Shown here in pieces: positions 26,289 through 36,156 of a stretch of 64,000 nucleotides of DNA. Numbering within the stretch: the first letter of the stretch is position 1; each line of letters begins with the position of its first letter. This DNA comes from an uncultured Alphaproteobacteria bacterium (lineage in GTDB: Bacteria > Pseudomonadota > Alphaproteobacteria > RF32 > CAG-239), in the NCBI GenBank assembly GCA_934270475.1, contig CAKQPS010000001.1:310001-374000 (forward strand). Reading direction: 5' to 3'. The notes beneath the pieces were generated by a model. The model searched no databases. It was given only the letters and a program-made list of their open reading frames with translations, and was not told where the DNA came from. The position numbers and the translations under genes were made by a program.

Positions 26289-26805
26289 TTTTAAAGAAAA
26301 AATGCGCTTATTTTTCCGCCACCGGATTCCTCTGGTGGCGACGCTGATTTTGATGTTTTTGTTTTATGTGCCGATAAATTCGCTGGAGCTGAACTATTTC
26401 CGCCCCGAAGTCGGAATTATCTGCGTTTATTATTGGACGCTGAAACGCGGCTATATGTTTAGTTATATATCGGCTTTTGTTGTGGGCTTTTTAATGGATA
26501 TTTACAGCTCAACGCCGCTGGGAGTGAATATTTTGATGATGATGCTTTTAGTGTTTGCGGCAACAATGCTGACGCGTTATTTCAAAGCAGCCTCTTTTGT
26601 CAGCGGCTGGCTGTTGTTTGCCTTGGTCGGATTGAGTTTGACATTGGTTAAATGGCTGCTGATTTCAGTTTATTTCAGCAAATTTGTACCGATGACGGAA
26701 ATTATGGTGAATTTGCTGTCAACCATAATGTTTTATCCGTTGGTGGCGTATATAAATATGTGGGTGCAAAACAATCTGCTGCCGCAGGAGCGTATCAATG
26801 AATAG
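26278..26805 (+). CDS. mreD: Rod shape-determining protein MreD
   Basis: A 175-residue membrane protein with about five hydrophobic helices and the family's GFLMDIYSSTPLGVNIL block near residue 69. It belongs to the elongation complex. Start could be ATG 26278 (overlapping mreC by 11 bases) or ATG 26302; both keep all helices. A longer frame from 26254 is less likely. The 3' end overlaps mrdA by eight bases. Confidence 0.9.
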   Translation: MHNNFKEKMRLFFRHRIPLVATLILMFLFYVPINSLELNYFRPEVGIICVYYWTLKRGYMFSYISAFVVGFLMDIYSSTPLGVNILMMMLLVFAATMLTRYFKAASFVSGWLLFALVGLSLTLVKWLLISVYFSKFVPMTEIMVNLLSTIMFYPLVAYINMWVQNNLLPQERINE

Positions 26806-28606
26806 AAACGGCGAAAAAAACAGAGTTGTGGAACGGCGCACGCTGATTGTTATTATCTTTAATTTACTGGCGTTTGCGGTTATTGCGGCAAGATTATATT
26901 TTTTGCAGGTTAAAGAAGCTGATAAATATAAAATGATGTCGGACGAAAACCGTATTTCCACCCGCTTTTTAGTGCCGCCGAGAGGTTTGATTTATGACCG
27001 TAACGGCGAAATTATTGCTAAAAACGAACAGGATTTTCAGGCGCTGATGGTGGCAGAGCAAACTCCCGATATTGAAGATACCTTGGCTAATTTTAAGCGG
27101 ATTATTCCTTTAAGCGAAGGCGAAGAGCAAAAAATTCGCAAAGATTTGAAAAATAAACGCCGCTTTATTCCAATAAAACTGAAAGATAATCTGAATTGGG
27201 ACGAAGTATCTAAAATTTTGCTGCATGCTCCGGATTTACCTGGAGTGGAAATTGACGAAGGCTTGAGTCGCTATTATCCTTATGCTGATATATATGCTCA
27301 TGTTTTGGGCTATGTCGGTCCGGTTTCGGATAAAGATAAAAAGGATAATCCGCTGTATATGGTTCCGGGGTTCAAAATCGGCAAATCGGGACTGGAACGC
27401 TATTTTGACTATAAACTGCAGGGCAAAGGCGGAACAATCAAGCTGGAAGTCAACGCCTATGGGCGTGTGATGAGCGAGATTGAACGTAATAACGGCGAAG
27501 AAGGTGAAAGCCTGACGCTGACTTTAGACGCACGCTTGCAGCAGGCAGCTTATGAAGCATTCGGTGAAGAAAGCGGCGCGGCGGTGGTTTTGAATGTGCG
27601 CACCGGAGAAATTTTGGCGTTGGTTTCCACTCCGTCGTTTGACCCGAATCTGTTTACAAACGGCATTAGTTATAAGCATTGGAACGCTCTTTTGAATAAT
27701 GAGCGCACACCGCTAGTGAACAAAGCAGTTTCCGGTCAATATTCTCCGGGGTCGACGTTTAAGGTGGTGGTGGCGTTGGCGGCGCTGGAAGCCGGAGTGA
27801 TTAACCTTAACACTAGATTTAACTGCACTGGCGGGTTAGATGTGGGCAATATCCGTTTTCACTGCTGGCGGCATTCCGGTCACGGTAGTTTGAATGTGGT
27901 GGAAGCCTTGAAACATTCATGCGATATTTTCTTTTATGAAACCGCAATGAAATTGGGAATTGATAAAATTCACGACATGGCGGTAAAGCTGGGCATGGGA
28001 AATGTGCTGGAAGTGGGGCTTGATAACGAAAAAGCCGGAATTATTCCGACAAAAGCGTGGAAAAAAGCCCGCTTTGGCACAGCGTGGACGCACGGCGACG
28101 CGGCAAATTCGGGAATTGGGCAGGGCTATGTTTTGGTGACGCCGCTGCAGCTGGCGACAATGTTGGCGCGCGTGGTCAATGGCGGTTACGCTGTGCAGCC
28201 GACATTTATTAAACCAACCGAAAAAGAATTGGCAAAAATAAAGCGTTTGGATATTTCTACTAAAAATATAGAGATTGTTAAACGCGGTATGTTTGAAGTG
28301 GTGAACGGTGCTGGCGGTACGGCAGGACGGGCGCGCTTTAATATTGACGGTGCGCTGATGGGCGGAAAAACCGGTACTACGCAGGTGCGCCGCATTTCAA
28401 TGAAAGAGCGCAGCAGCGGAATTTTGCGCGATGAACAGCTGCCGTGGCGTTTGCGCAACCATGCGCTGTTTATCGGTTTTACGCCGGTTGACAATCCGCG
28501 CTATGCTGTGGCGGTGATTGTGGAACACGGCTCGTCCGGTTCGGGTGTGGCGGCGCCGATTGCCAGCAAGATTTTGCAAAAAGCATTGCAATTGGATATT
28601 AAATAG
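26798..28606 (+). CDS. mrdA: Penicillin-binding protein 2 (peptidoglycan transpeptidase)
   Basis: A 602-residue class B PBP that cross-links peptidoglycan during elongation. One N-terminal membrane anchor (TLIVIIFNLLAFAVIAARLYF), the non-penicillin-binding domain (PPRGLIYDRNGEIIAKN), then the transpeptidase domain with YSPGSTFKVVVALAALE near residue 316 (active serine in STFK), HSCDIFFYE (SxN-type motif with Cys-Asp), and GGKTGTTQVRR near residue 522. It has GGAG eight bases upstream of the ATG and overlaps mreD. Works with RodA, encoded next. Confidence 0.96.
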   Translation: MNRNGEKNRVVERRTLIVIIFNLLAFAVIAARLYFLQVKEADKYKMMSDENRISTRFLVPPRGLIYDRNGEIIAKNEQDFQALMVAEQTPDIEDTLANFKRIIPLSEGEEQKIRKDLKNKRRFIPIKLKDNLNWDEVSKILLHAPDLPGVEIDEGLSRYYPYADIYAHVLGYVGPVSDKDKKDNPLYMVPGFKIGKSGLERYFDYKLQGKGGTIKLEVNAYGRVMSEIERNNGEEGESLTLTLDARLQQAAYEAFGEESGAAVVLNVRTGEILALVSTPSFDPNLFTNGISYKHWNALLNNERTPLVNKAVSGQYSPGSTFKVVVALAALEAGVINLNTRFNCTGGLDVGNIRFHCWRHSGHGSLNVVEALKHSCDIFFYETAMKLGIDKIHDMAVKLGMGNVLEVGLDNEKAGIIPTKAWKKARFGTAWTHGDAANSGIGQGYVLVTPLQLATMLARVVNGGYAVQPTFIKPTEKELAKIKRLDISTKNIEIVKRGMFEVVNGAGGTAGRARFNIDGALMGGKTGTTQVRRISMKERSSGILRDEQLPWRLRNHALFIGFTPVDNPRYAVAVIVEHGSSGSGVAAPIASKILQKALQLDIK

Positions 28607-28614
28607 GTGGTAAA

Positions 28615-29754
28615 ATGTATAATTTGGGATATGGCGGCAAAAATTTGAGTTTTAAGGATAAAGTCCTGAGACTGAGTTTTTGGTATATATTGCTTATTGT
28701 TCTGCTTGCTGGTATTGGAACCGTAACATTATATTCGGCGGCAAACGGAAATTGGGAGCCATGGGCTGTGCGCCACCTGAGCCGTTTTGGAATTGCCCTG
28801 TTGGTGATGTTTGGCTTGGCAATGATTGACATTCGCTATTATTATCACTGTGCATATGCTTTTTATTTTGTAACGCTGTTTTTGCTGTTTGTGGTGGAAA
28901 TTACCGGTCATATCGGTATGGGCGCGCAGCGCTGGATAAATTTGGGACTGTTCAAAATTCAGCCGTCCGAGTTAATGAAAATCGGTATGGTTTTGTTCTT
29001 GGCGCGCTATTTTAGTACAACCACGCTGCAGAATATCCGCACTATCCGCGGTATTATTATTCCGGCGGTTATGACGCTTTTGCCAGTGGGACTGATTTGT
29101 TTGCAGCCGGATTTGGGTACGGCGCTGATGCTGCTGTTTACGGCAACAATTATGCTGTTTGTGGTTGGCGTGCAGTGGTGGAAATTTGCTTTAGTCGGTG
29201 TGTTGGGCGGAGCGCTGCTGCCGGTGGCTTGGAACTTTTTGCATGAATATCAGCAAAACCGCGTGCTGACCTTTTTGAATCCGGAAAGAGACCCGCTGGG
29301 CGCCGGTTATCATATTATTCAGTCTAAAATTGCGTTTGGTTCGGGCGGAATTTTTGGAAAAGGCTTTTTGCACGGCACGCAGACCCATTTGAACTTTTTG
29401 CCGGAAAAGCATACGGATTTTATTTTTACGATGTTTTCCGAAGAATTCGGCATGGTCGGCAGCTTGACTTTGGTTTTGCTTAATATTTTGGTGATTGCGC
29501 TGGGTTATATGTTTGCTTTTAGAATCAGCAATTATTTTGCAAAGCTGGTGGTTATCGGATTGAATACAAACTATTTTTTGTATGTGTTTATTAACATCGC
29601 CATGGTTATGGGAGTGCTGCCGGTGGTGGGAATTCCGCTGCCGCTGATTTCATACGGCGGTACGGTGATGTTTTCTATTATGTCGAGTTTCGGCATTATT
29701 CTATGTATGAAAGTTAATCAGTACAATAACATAAATTTTGCCGCCGAAGACTAA
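28615..29754 (+). CDS. rodA: Peptidoglycan glycosyltransferase RodA
   Basis: A 379-residue SEDS-family polymerase with about ten transmembrane helices. KIQPSELMKIGMVLFLARYF near residue 116, LICLQPDLGTALMLL near residue 160 (PDLGTA with the conserved aspartate), GFLHGTQTHLNFLPEKHTDFIF near residue 254, and GIPLPLISYGGTVM near the C-terminus are SEDS marks. It is the last gene of the elongation operon; the next gene is convergent. Confidence 0.96.
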   Translation: MYNLGYGGKNLSFKDKVLRLSFWYILLIVLLAGIGTVTLYSAANGNWEPWAVRHLSRFGIALLVMFGLAMIDIRYYYHCAYAFYFVTLFLLFVVEITGHIGMGAQRWINLGLFKIQPSELMKIGMVLFLARYFSTTTLQNIRTIRGIIIPAVMTLLPVGLICLQPDLGTALMLLFTATIMLFVVGVQWWKFALVGVLGGALLPVAWNFLHEYQQNRVLTFLNPERDPLGAGYHIIQSKIAFGSGGIFGKGFLHGTQTHLNFLPEKHTDFIFTMFSEEFGMVGSLTLVLLNILVIALGYMFAFRISNYFAKLVVIGLNTNYFLYVFINIAMVMGVLPVVGIPLPLISYGGTVMFSIMSSFGIILCMKVNQYNNINFAAED

Positions 29755-29787
29755 GCCGCGGCGGCAATTAAATGTTTGGACAACAGC

Positions 29788-30990
29788 CTAAGCACTTTCG
29801 CGCACTTTTTGCATGCGCAAGACAGAAGGCAGAGTGTGGGCTATGTCATGAAGGCATTTGCCGTTTTTAGTCAGGTCAATCATATTTTCTTTTGCCAAAT
29901 TCATATCGCGGGAAATGACCATAGCCTGAATATCTGTCGGCAGTTGTTTTACCAGTTCGGAATTCGGGTTGATGCGTTCGCCGTTAGGGTTGCGGTACGG
30001 CACGTTGTGTATGCAGCAGGCAACCATAAACATTTGCCGCAATTCAGCCGACATCGGGTGGTGCGAATCCGCAGTGTAATTAGTTAAATCCAAGCCGATT
30101 TTGCCTTTTTCGGCGCGTTCGACAATGTCATTAACCTTTTGCGGCAGGTTTTGGACATTGCCTTTGTTATCTGCGTCAATCAGGCGGCGCAGCTGGATTT
30201 TGAGCGGAATGCTGGCGCGCAGATAGTCATCTCGTTCACTTGCCGGAATGTCATGCAGAATGGTTTGCGACAAGGTGTCTAAAACGTCATCTTTGAAATG
30301 AGACAATTTAGCTTGTATCGGTCTAGTCTTTAAATATGCCAATAAATGTCCGCGGTGGTCTGATGACTCAATTTTTTGCATTAAGTCGACAACTTGCGGC
30401 GTAAAATCTTCTTTTTGAATTTTGCCTTTGTTATATTCGCAGAACAAATGGAGCAACATTTTTTCCGGCTGGCCGTTGCACCAATCTTTTTTGATGGTTT
30501 TTACATCGTCTTTACGAGATTGCAGCCAAGCGGTTCTTTCTTCTTTGTTCAGGGTTCCGGCAAGAGCTTTGTCTTTTAAGGATTCACGGAACAGATGGTG
30601 GGCAGACAATTCGTAGGCAGACTGTTTGCTGTAACCTGCGGTTAAAGCAGCCGTAAACGCAGCGGCGGTAACAATCATTTCAGGAGACGGCGGAGGAGGC
30701 AGAAGGTTCTCATTTTCTTCCGGTTTAGGAGGTTTTCTGCCAGAGGCGATATCTCTTAAAATTTGTTCTTTACCATCGGCGGCAAGCTGTAAAATTTCTT
30801 GCGGAACCTTGCCGTTGAAAGTGTCGCGGATAGAAGACGGAACTTTTATCCAAATGCTGAATTTTGAGCTGTAGTCGCTATAGATGCGGCGCAGGCTTTC
30901 GGGTTTTACATCATCGGAGCAAGCCAAAATGTAGTCTGTAGGCGCATAGGCTTTCAAAAAGTCTAAAAAGTCATTATCAAAACCATTCAT
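29788..30990 (-). CDS. Unknown 400-residue protein, second gene of a two-gene operon
   Basis: I do not recognise this protein. It is hydrophilic and largely helical with no signal peptide; one possible hydrophobic stretch (MIVTAAAFTAALTAGY) follows a proline run (LLPPPPSPE) near residue 97. Near residue 320, SAELRQMFMVACCIHNVP resembles SKEIATRLYAACVLHGNP in the product of the gene upstream (identical at S, E, A, C, H, P; several conservative changes). The start ATG 30990 follows AAGGAG. The neighbour lies 25 bases upstream on the same strand, so they share a transcript. It is convergent with rodA. A cytoplasmic role with the neighbour is likely but undefined. Confidence 0.75.
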   Translation of the reverse strand: MNGFDNDFLDFLKAYAPTDYILACSDDVKPESLRRIYSDYSSKFSIWIKVPSSIRDTFNGKVPQEILQLAADGKEQILRDIASGRKPPKPEENENLLPPPPSPEMIVTAAAFTAALTAGYSKQSAYELSAHHLFRESLKDKALAGTLNKEERTAWLQSRKDDVKTIKKDWCNGQPEKMLLHLFCEYNKGKIQKEDFTPQVVDLMQKIESSDHRGHLLAYLKTRPIQAKLSHFKDDVLDTLSQTILHDIPASERDDYLRASIPLKIQLRRLIDADNKGNVQNLPQKVNDIVERAEKGKIGLDLTNYTADSHHPMSAELRQMFMVACCIHNVPYRNPNGERINPNSELVKQLPTDIQAMVISRDMNLAKENMIDLTKNGKCLHDIAHTLPSVLRMQKVRESA

Positions 30991-31015
30991 TGTTTGTCTC
31001 CTTTATAGCTAAAAA

Positions 31016-32941
31016 TTATTTTTCAGCTTCTCTGAATTTTTGCGTCAGTCTAGCCATTGTTTCTTTAGAAAGGTTAGATTGATAGCTCTTCAAATCTTCA
31101 CCGGTTTTGGCTTTTACCTCTTGACCGCTGCGGTCGGTAACTTTGGTGTCTTTCGGGGCAATACCCAAGCGGGCAGCCATAATCAAATCTCGTGCGTCTT
31201 CTTTTTCTTGGCGGGCTTTAGCTTGCTCCGGCGACATTTGGGCACGTACGTTTTCAATTTGCTGCTGACGCAAAGATTCATTTGTATCTTTTTGTTCTTG
31301 GGTTTCCAGCTTTGTGCTTTCTCCGTGGTTGGTTTCCAGTCCGGCTTTTACTAAGTTAGTTGCTTCTTGCATAATTTTTGTGGCTTCTGCAACATCTTTT
31401 TCTGAGCCTTTTTCACCTTTAACTATTTGCGGTTTACCGTTTTCGTCTTTTTGGATAGCAATTAAACCATCTTTTTTCATTTGGTTAAAATTATTGCGTA
31501 TTTCAGCCAATTTTTTTATGTCTTCTTGTGCTTTAGCGGAAATTTGCTTTTCATCGCCAGTCTTTTCTTCTCCAGATTTTTCCTGACCGTCATTTTTCTT
31601 TTGCGAGGTTTCTAAATGGTCTTGAACTTGTTTGATTTGTTCTTCACTCAAGCCGCAGTTAGCTAAAGTTTCCGCATCTAATTCAGTTGGTACGGCGCCT
31701 TGCATCGGGTTGCCGTGCAAAACGCAGGCAGCGTATAAGCGGGTGGCGATTTCTTTAGAGGCGTTGTCCGGAAATTCTATCGGGCGACCTTGGTTGTCCG
31801 GCTCTTGCAGCATGGTTGCAAAAACTTTATATCCAGCGTCCGGCGAAACCGTTACATTATCTGGAGAACTGTAATGGATTTCGGCATTTTCAAGTTTGGC
31901 GGCAAAACCCTCTTTACTTTTGTCTTGTTCATAGCCTTGAATTTTGCCGTCAGCAGCCAATTTTTCATAATGTTCGGCTTTTTTCTTCACCCAATCAGGT
32001 TCTTCTTCATTAGTCTTTTCTTCCGGCTGCGGGGTGTCAATGCTAACGCCTAAAGGTTTTACTTTGTCATCTTTTTCTTTATCGTCTTTGCTTTCATCTT
32101 TATCATTATCTTTGCCGCCGTTTTCATCAGTCTTAGGTGACTCGTCTTTTTGCGAATTCTCATTTTCATTGCTGAATTTTTTAACAGCTTCTTTATAGGC
32201 TTCTTCTGAGGTAATTTTAGAAGGATCAATGTTATGAGTTTTGCAGAATTCTTTTTGCTCATCATTCAGTTCAAATTTATTTCCATCACTCATAACTTTA
32301 TCCTTTCGTTGGTCTTTTTTCGGTTGTTTTTCTTTTTTCTGCGGCTCTAAAAAATTATCGCGTTTAGAAATTCTTTCAAGCCTTTTCTTCATTTCTTCGG
32401 TAAATTTGGCGGCTTCATCTTCGCTTTTAGGGTTGCGGATAAATTCGCCGTAATTTCCAAGGGCACGCAGTAAATTCTTTTCCGCTTTAGATGGAACATA
32501 TTTGCCGTCGGCAATTTTGCCTTTTTCCATTTTATCAAGATGTTCACCGATTTTTTGCATTATGTTTTCAGCGTTAAGATCCGGACTGTTTGAAATATCA
32601 ATTTCTGGTTTAATCCCAATTGTATTGTACAGATGAGCGGCTTGAATTTTTTTCCATAATTTTTTATCGCTGCGGATTTGTTTTTCGGCTGCGTCAAGCG
32701 TTTCTTCGCTGTAGCTATCCAATTGGGCGCCCAAGGTGATAAGAGCATTAGCGCGGGCGCCTTGCCATTTGGTTATCTCTCCGCCTTCGGTTTGAAAACT
32801 TTGTCTGGAAAATTCAGTAACAACCTTTTCAAAATCTTCTTTGCTGTCAAAAAAACGCCATGGCTGTTTCAGCTCTTTTAAGGCATAGGCTTCAAAGGGA
32901 TTGGGAATATATTTTTTTGCCTTTTCAGAAGATTTATCCAT
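31016..32941 (-). CDS. Unknown 641-residue charged protein, first gene of a two-gene operon
   Basis: Not recognised. It is very rich in Lys, Glu, Asp and Gln. A mostly helical N-terminal part (residues 1-200) is followed by a low-complexity acidic linker (GGKDNDKDESKDDKEKDDK, about residues 272-300), then a segment holding SKEIATRLYAACVLHGNP near residue 400 that matches the downstream partner, and a long charged coil at the C-terminus (MSPEQAKARQEKEDARDL). There is no signal peptide or membrane segment. It has a strong promoter (32966-32994) and AAGGAG before the ATG, so it is probably well expressed. Large charged proteins with disordered linkers may be scaffold or effector-type proteins; nothing here decides. 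Confidence 0.75.
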   Translation of the reverse strand: MDKSSEKAKKYIPNPFEAYALKELKQPWRFFDSKEDFEKVVTEFSRQSFQTEGGEITKWQGARANALITLGAQLDSYSEETLDAAEKQIRSDKKLWKKIQAAHLYNTIGIKPEIDISNSPDLNAENIMQKIGEHLDKMEKGKIADGKYVPSKAEKNLLRALGNYGEFIRNPKSEDEAAKFTEEMKKRLERISKRDNFLEPQKKEKQPKKDQRKDKVMSDGNKFELNDEQKEFCKTHNIDPSKITSEEAYKEAVKKFSNENENSQKDESPKTDENGGKDNDKDESKDDKEKDDKVKPLGVSIDTPQPEEKTNEEEPDWVKKKAEHYEKLAADGKIQGYEQDKSKEGFAAKLENAEIHYSSPDNVTVSPDAGYKVFATMLQEPDNQGRPIEFPDNASKEIATRLYAACVLHGNPMQGAVPTELDAETLANCGLSEEQIKQVQDHLETSQKKNDGQEKSGEEKTGDEKQISAKAQEDIKKLAEIRNNFNQMKKDGLIAIQKDENGKPQIVKGEKGSEKDVAEATKIMQEATNLVKAGLETNHGESTKLETQEQKDTNESLRQQQIENVRAQMSPEQAKARQEKEDARDLIMAARLGIAPKDTKVTDRSGQEVKAKTGEDLKSYQSNLSKETMARLTQKFREAEK

Positions 32942-32965
32942 CTTTTTTCTCCTTTATATGTCTAA

Positions 32966-32994
32966 ATTATAACATGGCTTTTATATTTTGTCTA
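32966..32994 (-). promoter_or_regulatory. Sigma70-like promoter of the unknown two-gene operon
   Basis: On the minus strand TAGACA (32989-32994) and a perfect TATAAT (32966-32971) are separated by 17 bases. It lies 25 bases before the ATG at 32941. A candidate leuS promoter faces the other way (TTGAAA, 17 bases, TACTTT, about 33047-33075). Confidence 0.7.
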
Positions 32995-33119
32995 GAGTTT
33001 TGTGCATAAATCAGCAGCCAAGTTTTGCGTATAAACTTAAAAAAACTTTGAAATTTGTAAAACAGTGTGATACTTTAGGCAAAGTTTATAAGAGTTTTTT
33101 AGTACGGAGAAAATTAACA

Positions 33120-35600
33120 ATGTCGGGTAACGCCAGATATAACGGAAAAGAATCGTTTGCCGAATGGCAAAAAGAATGGCAGCTGGAAGATAGATATAAC
33201 TTCCGCTCTATTGAAGCAAAATGGCAAAAAATTTGGAATGATGAAAAAGCCTATAAAGTTGAAATAGATCATTCTAAGCCAAAGTTTTATGCTTTGGTTG
33301 AGTTTCCTTATCCGTCCGGCGCCGGCTTGCATGTGGGACACCCGCGCTCTTATACGGCATTAGATGTGGTTTCCCGCAAAAAGAGAATGCAAGGTTTTAA
33401 TGTTTTGTATCCGATGGGGTTTGACGCTTTCGGCTTGCCTGCAGAAAATTATGCCATCAAAACCGGTGTGCATCCGGCAATTTCTACCAGGCAGAATATA
33501 GAAAACTTTACCCGTCAGCTAAAATCAATTGGTTTCAGCTTTGACTGGGACAGAAGTTTTGCTACTTGCGACCCTGAATATTATAAGTGGACGCAATGGA
33601 TGTTTATTCAGCTGTGGAAGCACGGTTTAGCCTATAAATCCAAAATGGCGATTAACTGGTGTCCGTCCTGCAAAGTCGGTTTGGCAAATGAAGAAGTTGT
33701 TAACGGCTGCTGCGAACGCTGCGGAGCTCCGGTGGTTCGCCGCGACAAAGAGCAGTGGATGGTGGCTATTACTAAATATGCCGACCGCTTAATTGATGAT
33801 TTGAAAGAAGTTGATTTTATTGACCGTGTGCGTTCAACCCAAATTAACTGGATTGGTCGTTCCGAAGGTGCAGAATTGAGTTTTGAACTGACGGATAACG
33901 AAGGCAATTCTTTGGGTAAAAATATGGTGGTTTACACCACTCGTCCGGATACGACTTTCGGTGTGACCTATACGGTTATGGCGCCGGAGCATGAGTTTGT
34001 TAAAGAGCTGATGAATCGTTTTGAAAACGCAGCAGAAGTGCAGAATTATATTGATGAGGCGGCTAAAAAATCCGAGCTGCAGCGTACGGCAGACACTACC
34101 AAAACCGGTGTGGAGCTAAAAGGCATTAAAGCAAGAAATCCGTTTACCGGCAAATTGATTCCAGTGTTTATTTCTGACTATGTTTTGACTGGTTACGGCA
34201 CCGGCGCTATTATGGCAGTTCCTGCACACGACCAGCGCGACTATGATTTTGCCAAAGTCTTTAATCTGCCGATTATTCAAGTTTTGGACGGCGGCGATAT
34301 CAGCGAAAAAGCTTGGGAAGAAGACGGCAAACATATCAATTCCGGTTTCTTGGATGGTATGGATAAAAAAGAAGCTATGGCAGCTGCCATTAAATATGCC
34401 GAGGAAAAAGGTTTCGGCAAGGCTAAAGTTAACTTCAAACTGCGTGACTGGGTATTCTCCCGCCAGCGCTATTGGGGCGAACCTATCCCTATGGTTTATT
34501 GCGAACACTGCGGCTGGCAGCCGATTCCGGAAGATCAGCTTCCGCTGAAATTGCCGGAAGTTCCGGATTACCGCCCGAATGATAACGGTGACTCTCCGTT
34601 GGCTAATGCGACAGAGTGGGTTAAAACCACTTGCCCGTGCTGCGGCGGTCCGGCTCGGCGTGAAACCGACGTGATGCCGAACTGGGCAGGTTCTTCTTGG
34701 TATTTCCTGCGCTATTGCGACCCGCACAACGACAAGGAATTTGCCTCTAAAGAAGCCTTGGATTATTGGATGAATGTGGATTGGTATAACGGCGGTATGG
34801 AACACACCACGCTGCACCTGCTGTATTCTCGTTTTTGGCATAAATTCCTGTATGACTGCGGCTATGTACCGATGCCGGAGCCGTACCATAAGCGTACTTC
34901 GCATGGTATGATTTTGGCAGCCAACGGCGAAAAAATGTCTAAATCCCGCGGCAATGTCGTGAACCCTGATGATATTGTTTCCACCTACGGTGCCGATACG
35001 TTCCGTTTGTATGAAATGTTTATCGGACCGTTTGACCAAGTGGCAATGTGGTCGGAAGAAAGCCTGAACGGTGTATATCGCTTTGTCAGCAAGGTTTATG
35101 CTTTGTTTAAGAAAGTGTCAAAAGAAGCTAAGCCGACGGCTGATGATTTGCGGGCTATGCATAAGTGCATTTTGGAAGTGACCGAGCGAATCGACACCAT
35201 GAAATTTAATACTGCAGTTTCATCATTGATGATTTATGTGAATTACTTGTCTGATATGGCACAGATTCCGGCGGAAATGTATGAAACTTTGATTAAGCTG
35301 CTTAGTCCGTTTACTCCTCATTTGGCGGAAGAAATGTGGGCGCGCTTGGGGCATGATACTTTGGTTATTACTGAAACATGGCCGGTTGGCAATGCTAAGT
35401 TAGCCGAAGACAATATGGTTACCATGGGCGTGCAGATGAACGGCAAAATGCGCGGCACTATCACCGTGGCAAAAGACGCTTTGCGCGAAGAGGTGGAAAA
35501 AGCCGCTTTGGCTATGGAAAATGTAGCCCGCCAGCTTGAAGGTCAAAAGGTTAAAAAAGTTATTGTTGTACCGAATAGGATTGTGAACATTGTTGTATAG
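33120..35600 (+). CDS. leuS: Leucine--tRNA ligase
   Basis: An 826-residue class I synthetase for tRNA-Leu. YPSGAGLHVGHPRSYTALD near residue 63 holds the HIGH motif (HVGH) and GEKMSKSRGNVVNPDDIV near residue 603 holds KMSKS. Zinc-type cysteines appear in CPSCKVGLANEEVV...CCERCG and in CPCCGG. The editing domain is seen between (YTTRPDTTFGVTY, GYGTGAIMAVPAHD). I use ATG 33120 because the usual N-terminus (NFRSIEAKWQKIW) follows and GGAG lies upstream; a longer frame from 32988 overlaps the promoter region. lptE overlaps its end. Confidence 0.96.
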   Translation: MSGNARYNGKESFAEWQKEWQLEDRYNFRSIEAKWQKIWNDEKAYKVEIDHSKPKFYALVEFPYPSGAGLHVGHPRSYTALDVVSRKKRMQGFNVLYPMGFDAFGLPAENYAIKTGVHPAISTRQNIENFTRQLKSIGFSFDWDRSFATCDPEYYKWTQWMFIQLWKHGLAYKSKMAINWCPSCKVGLANEEVVNGCCERCGAPVVRRDKEQWMVAITKYADRLIDDLKEVDFIDRVRSTQINWIGRSEGAELSFELTDNEGNSLGKNMVVYTTRPDTTFGVTYTVMAPEHEFVKELMNRFENAAEVQNYIDEAAKKSELQRTADTTKTGVELKGIKARNPFTGKLIPVFISDYVLTGYGTGAIMAVPAHDQRDYDFAKVFNLPIIQVLDGGDISEKAWEEDGKHINSGFLDGMDKKEAMAAAIKYAEEKGFGKAKVNFKLRDWVFSRQRYWGEPIPMVYCEHCGWQPIPEDQLPLKLPEVPDYRPNDNGDSPLANATEWVKTTCPCCGGPARRETDVMPNWAGSSWYFLRYCDPHNDKEFASKEALDYWMNVDWYNGGMEHTTLHLLYSRFWHKFLYDCGYVPMPEPYHKRTSHGMILAANGEKMSKSRGNVVNPDDIVSTYGADTFRLYEMFIGPFDQVAMWSEESLNGVYRFVSKVYALFKKVSKEAKPTADDLRAMHKCILEVTERIDTMKFNTAVSSLMIYVNYLSDMAQIPAEMYETLIKLLSPFTPHLAEEMWARLGHDTLVITETWPVGNAKLAEDNMVTMGVQMNGKMRGTITVAKDALREEVEKAALAMENVARQLEGQKVKKVIVVPNRIVNIVV

Positions 35601-36156
35601 AACAAAAATAGCTATGGTTATGGCGGCGGTTTGCGGACTTGCCGCCTGTGGGTTTGAGCCGTTGTATGTGGAAAAAACATCGGGTGATGATTTGTGGTAT
35701 TATAATAACAAATTTGACACCGATATTGTGCACGAAATGGCGCAGATTAAAGTGGAAAGCGTAACCGACCGTATCGGTCAGATGATTAAAAATGAACTGA
35801 TGGATACTTTTAATCCGTACGGCACTCCAAAATGTGCTAAGTACTTTTTGAAAATTCAGCCGGTTAATTCCGAAACTGTGCAGCAGGCGCTGCGTGATGA
35901 TATTACCGCAACCCGCGAAAAAGTAAAATATACGGTGTCGTATTCGCTGTGGGATAAAGATAACGGGCAATTGGTCAGCGGTTCAAGCTGGGTTTATTTG
36001 AGTTATGACTTGCTGGATAATCCGTATTCAACAACCATGGATAAAAAGAAAGTGGAAAAAGACGGCGCTAAGATTATCGCTAATGATATTTCTTTGAGAA
36101 TCGGCGCTTATTTCCATTCTGTAAAAACAAAGCGTGGTAATCCGAATGAATTTTAA
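35590..36156 (+). CDS. lptE: LPS-assembly lipoprotein LptE
   Basis: A 188-residue lipoprotein predicted to plug the LptD barrel and help place LPS in the outer leaflet. The signal peptide (MLYRTKIAMVMAAVCGLAAC) ends in a lipobox L-A-A-C, followed by GFEPLYVE, the normal LptE opening. The gene starts at TTG 35590 inside leuS; a start at the later ATG codons would lose the positive charges of the signal peptide. The order leuS-lptE-holA is conserved in alphaproteobacteria and supports the name, since LptE sequences diverge widely. Confidence 0.88.
   Translation: MLYRTKIAMVMAAVCGLAACGFEPLYVEKTSGDDLWYYNNKFDTDIVHEMAQIKVESVTDRIGQMIKNELMDTFNPYGTPKCAKYFLKIQPVNSETVQQALRDDITATREKVKYTVSYSLWDKDNGQLVSGSSWVYLSYDLLDNPYSTTMDKKKVEKDGAKIIANDISLRIGAYFHSVKTKRGNPNEF

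Noticed and set aside
34116..35039. Long minus-strand frame (307 codons) inside leuS
   Set aside because: It is the antisense shadow of a clearly recognisable leucyl-tRNA synthetase.
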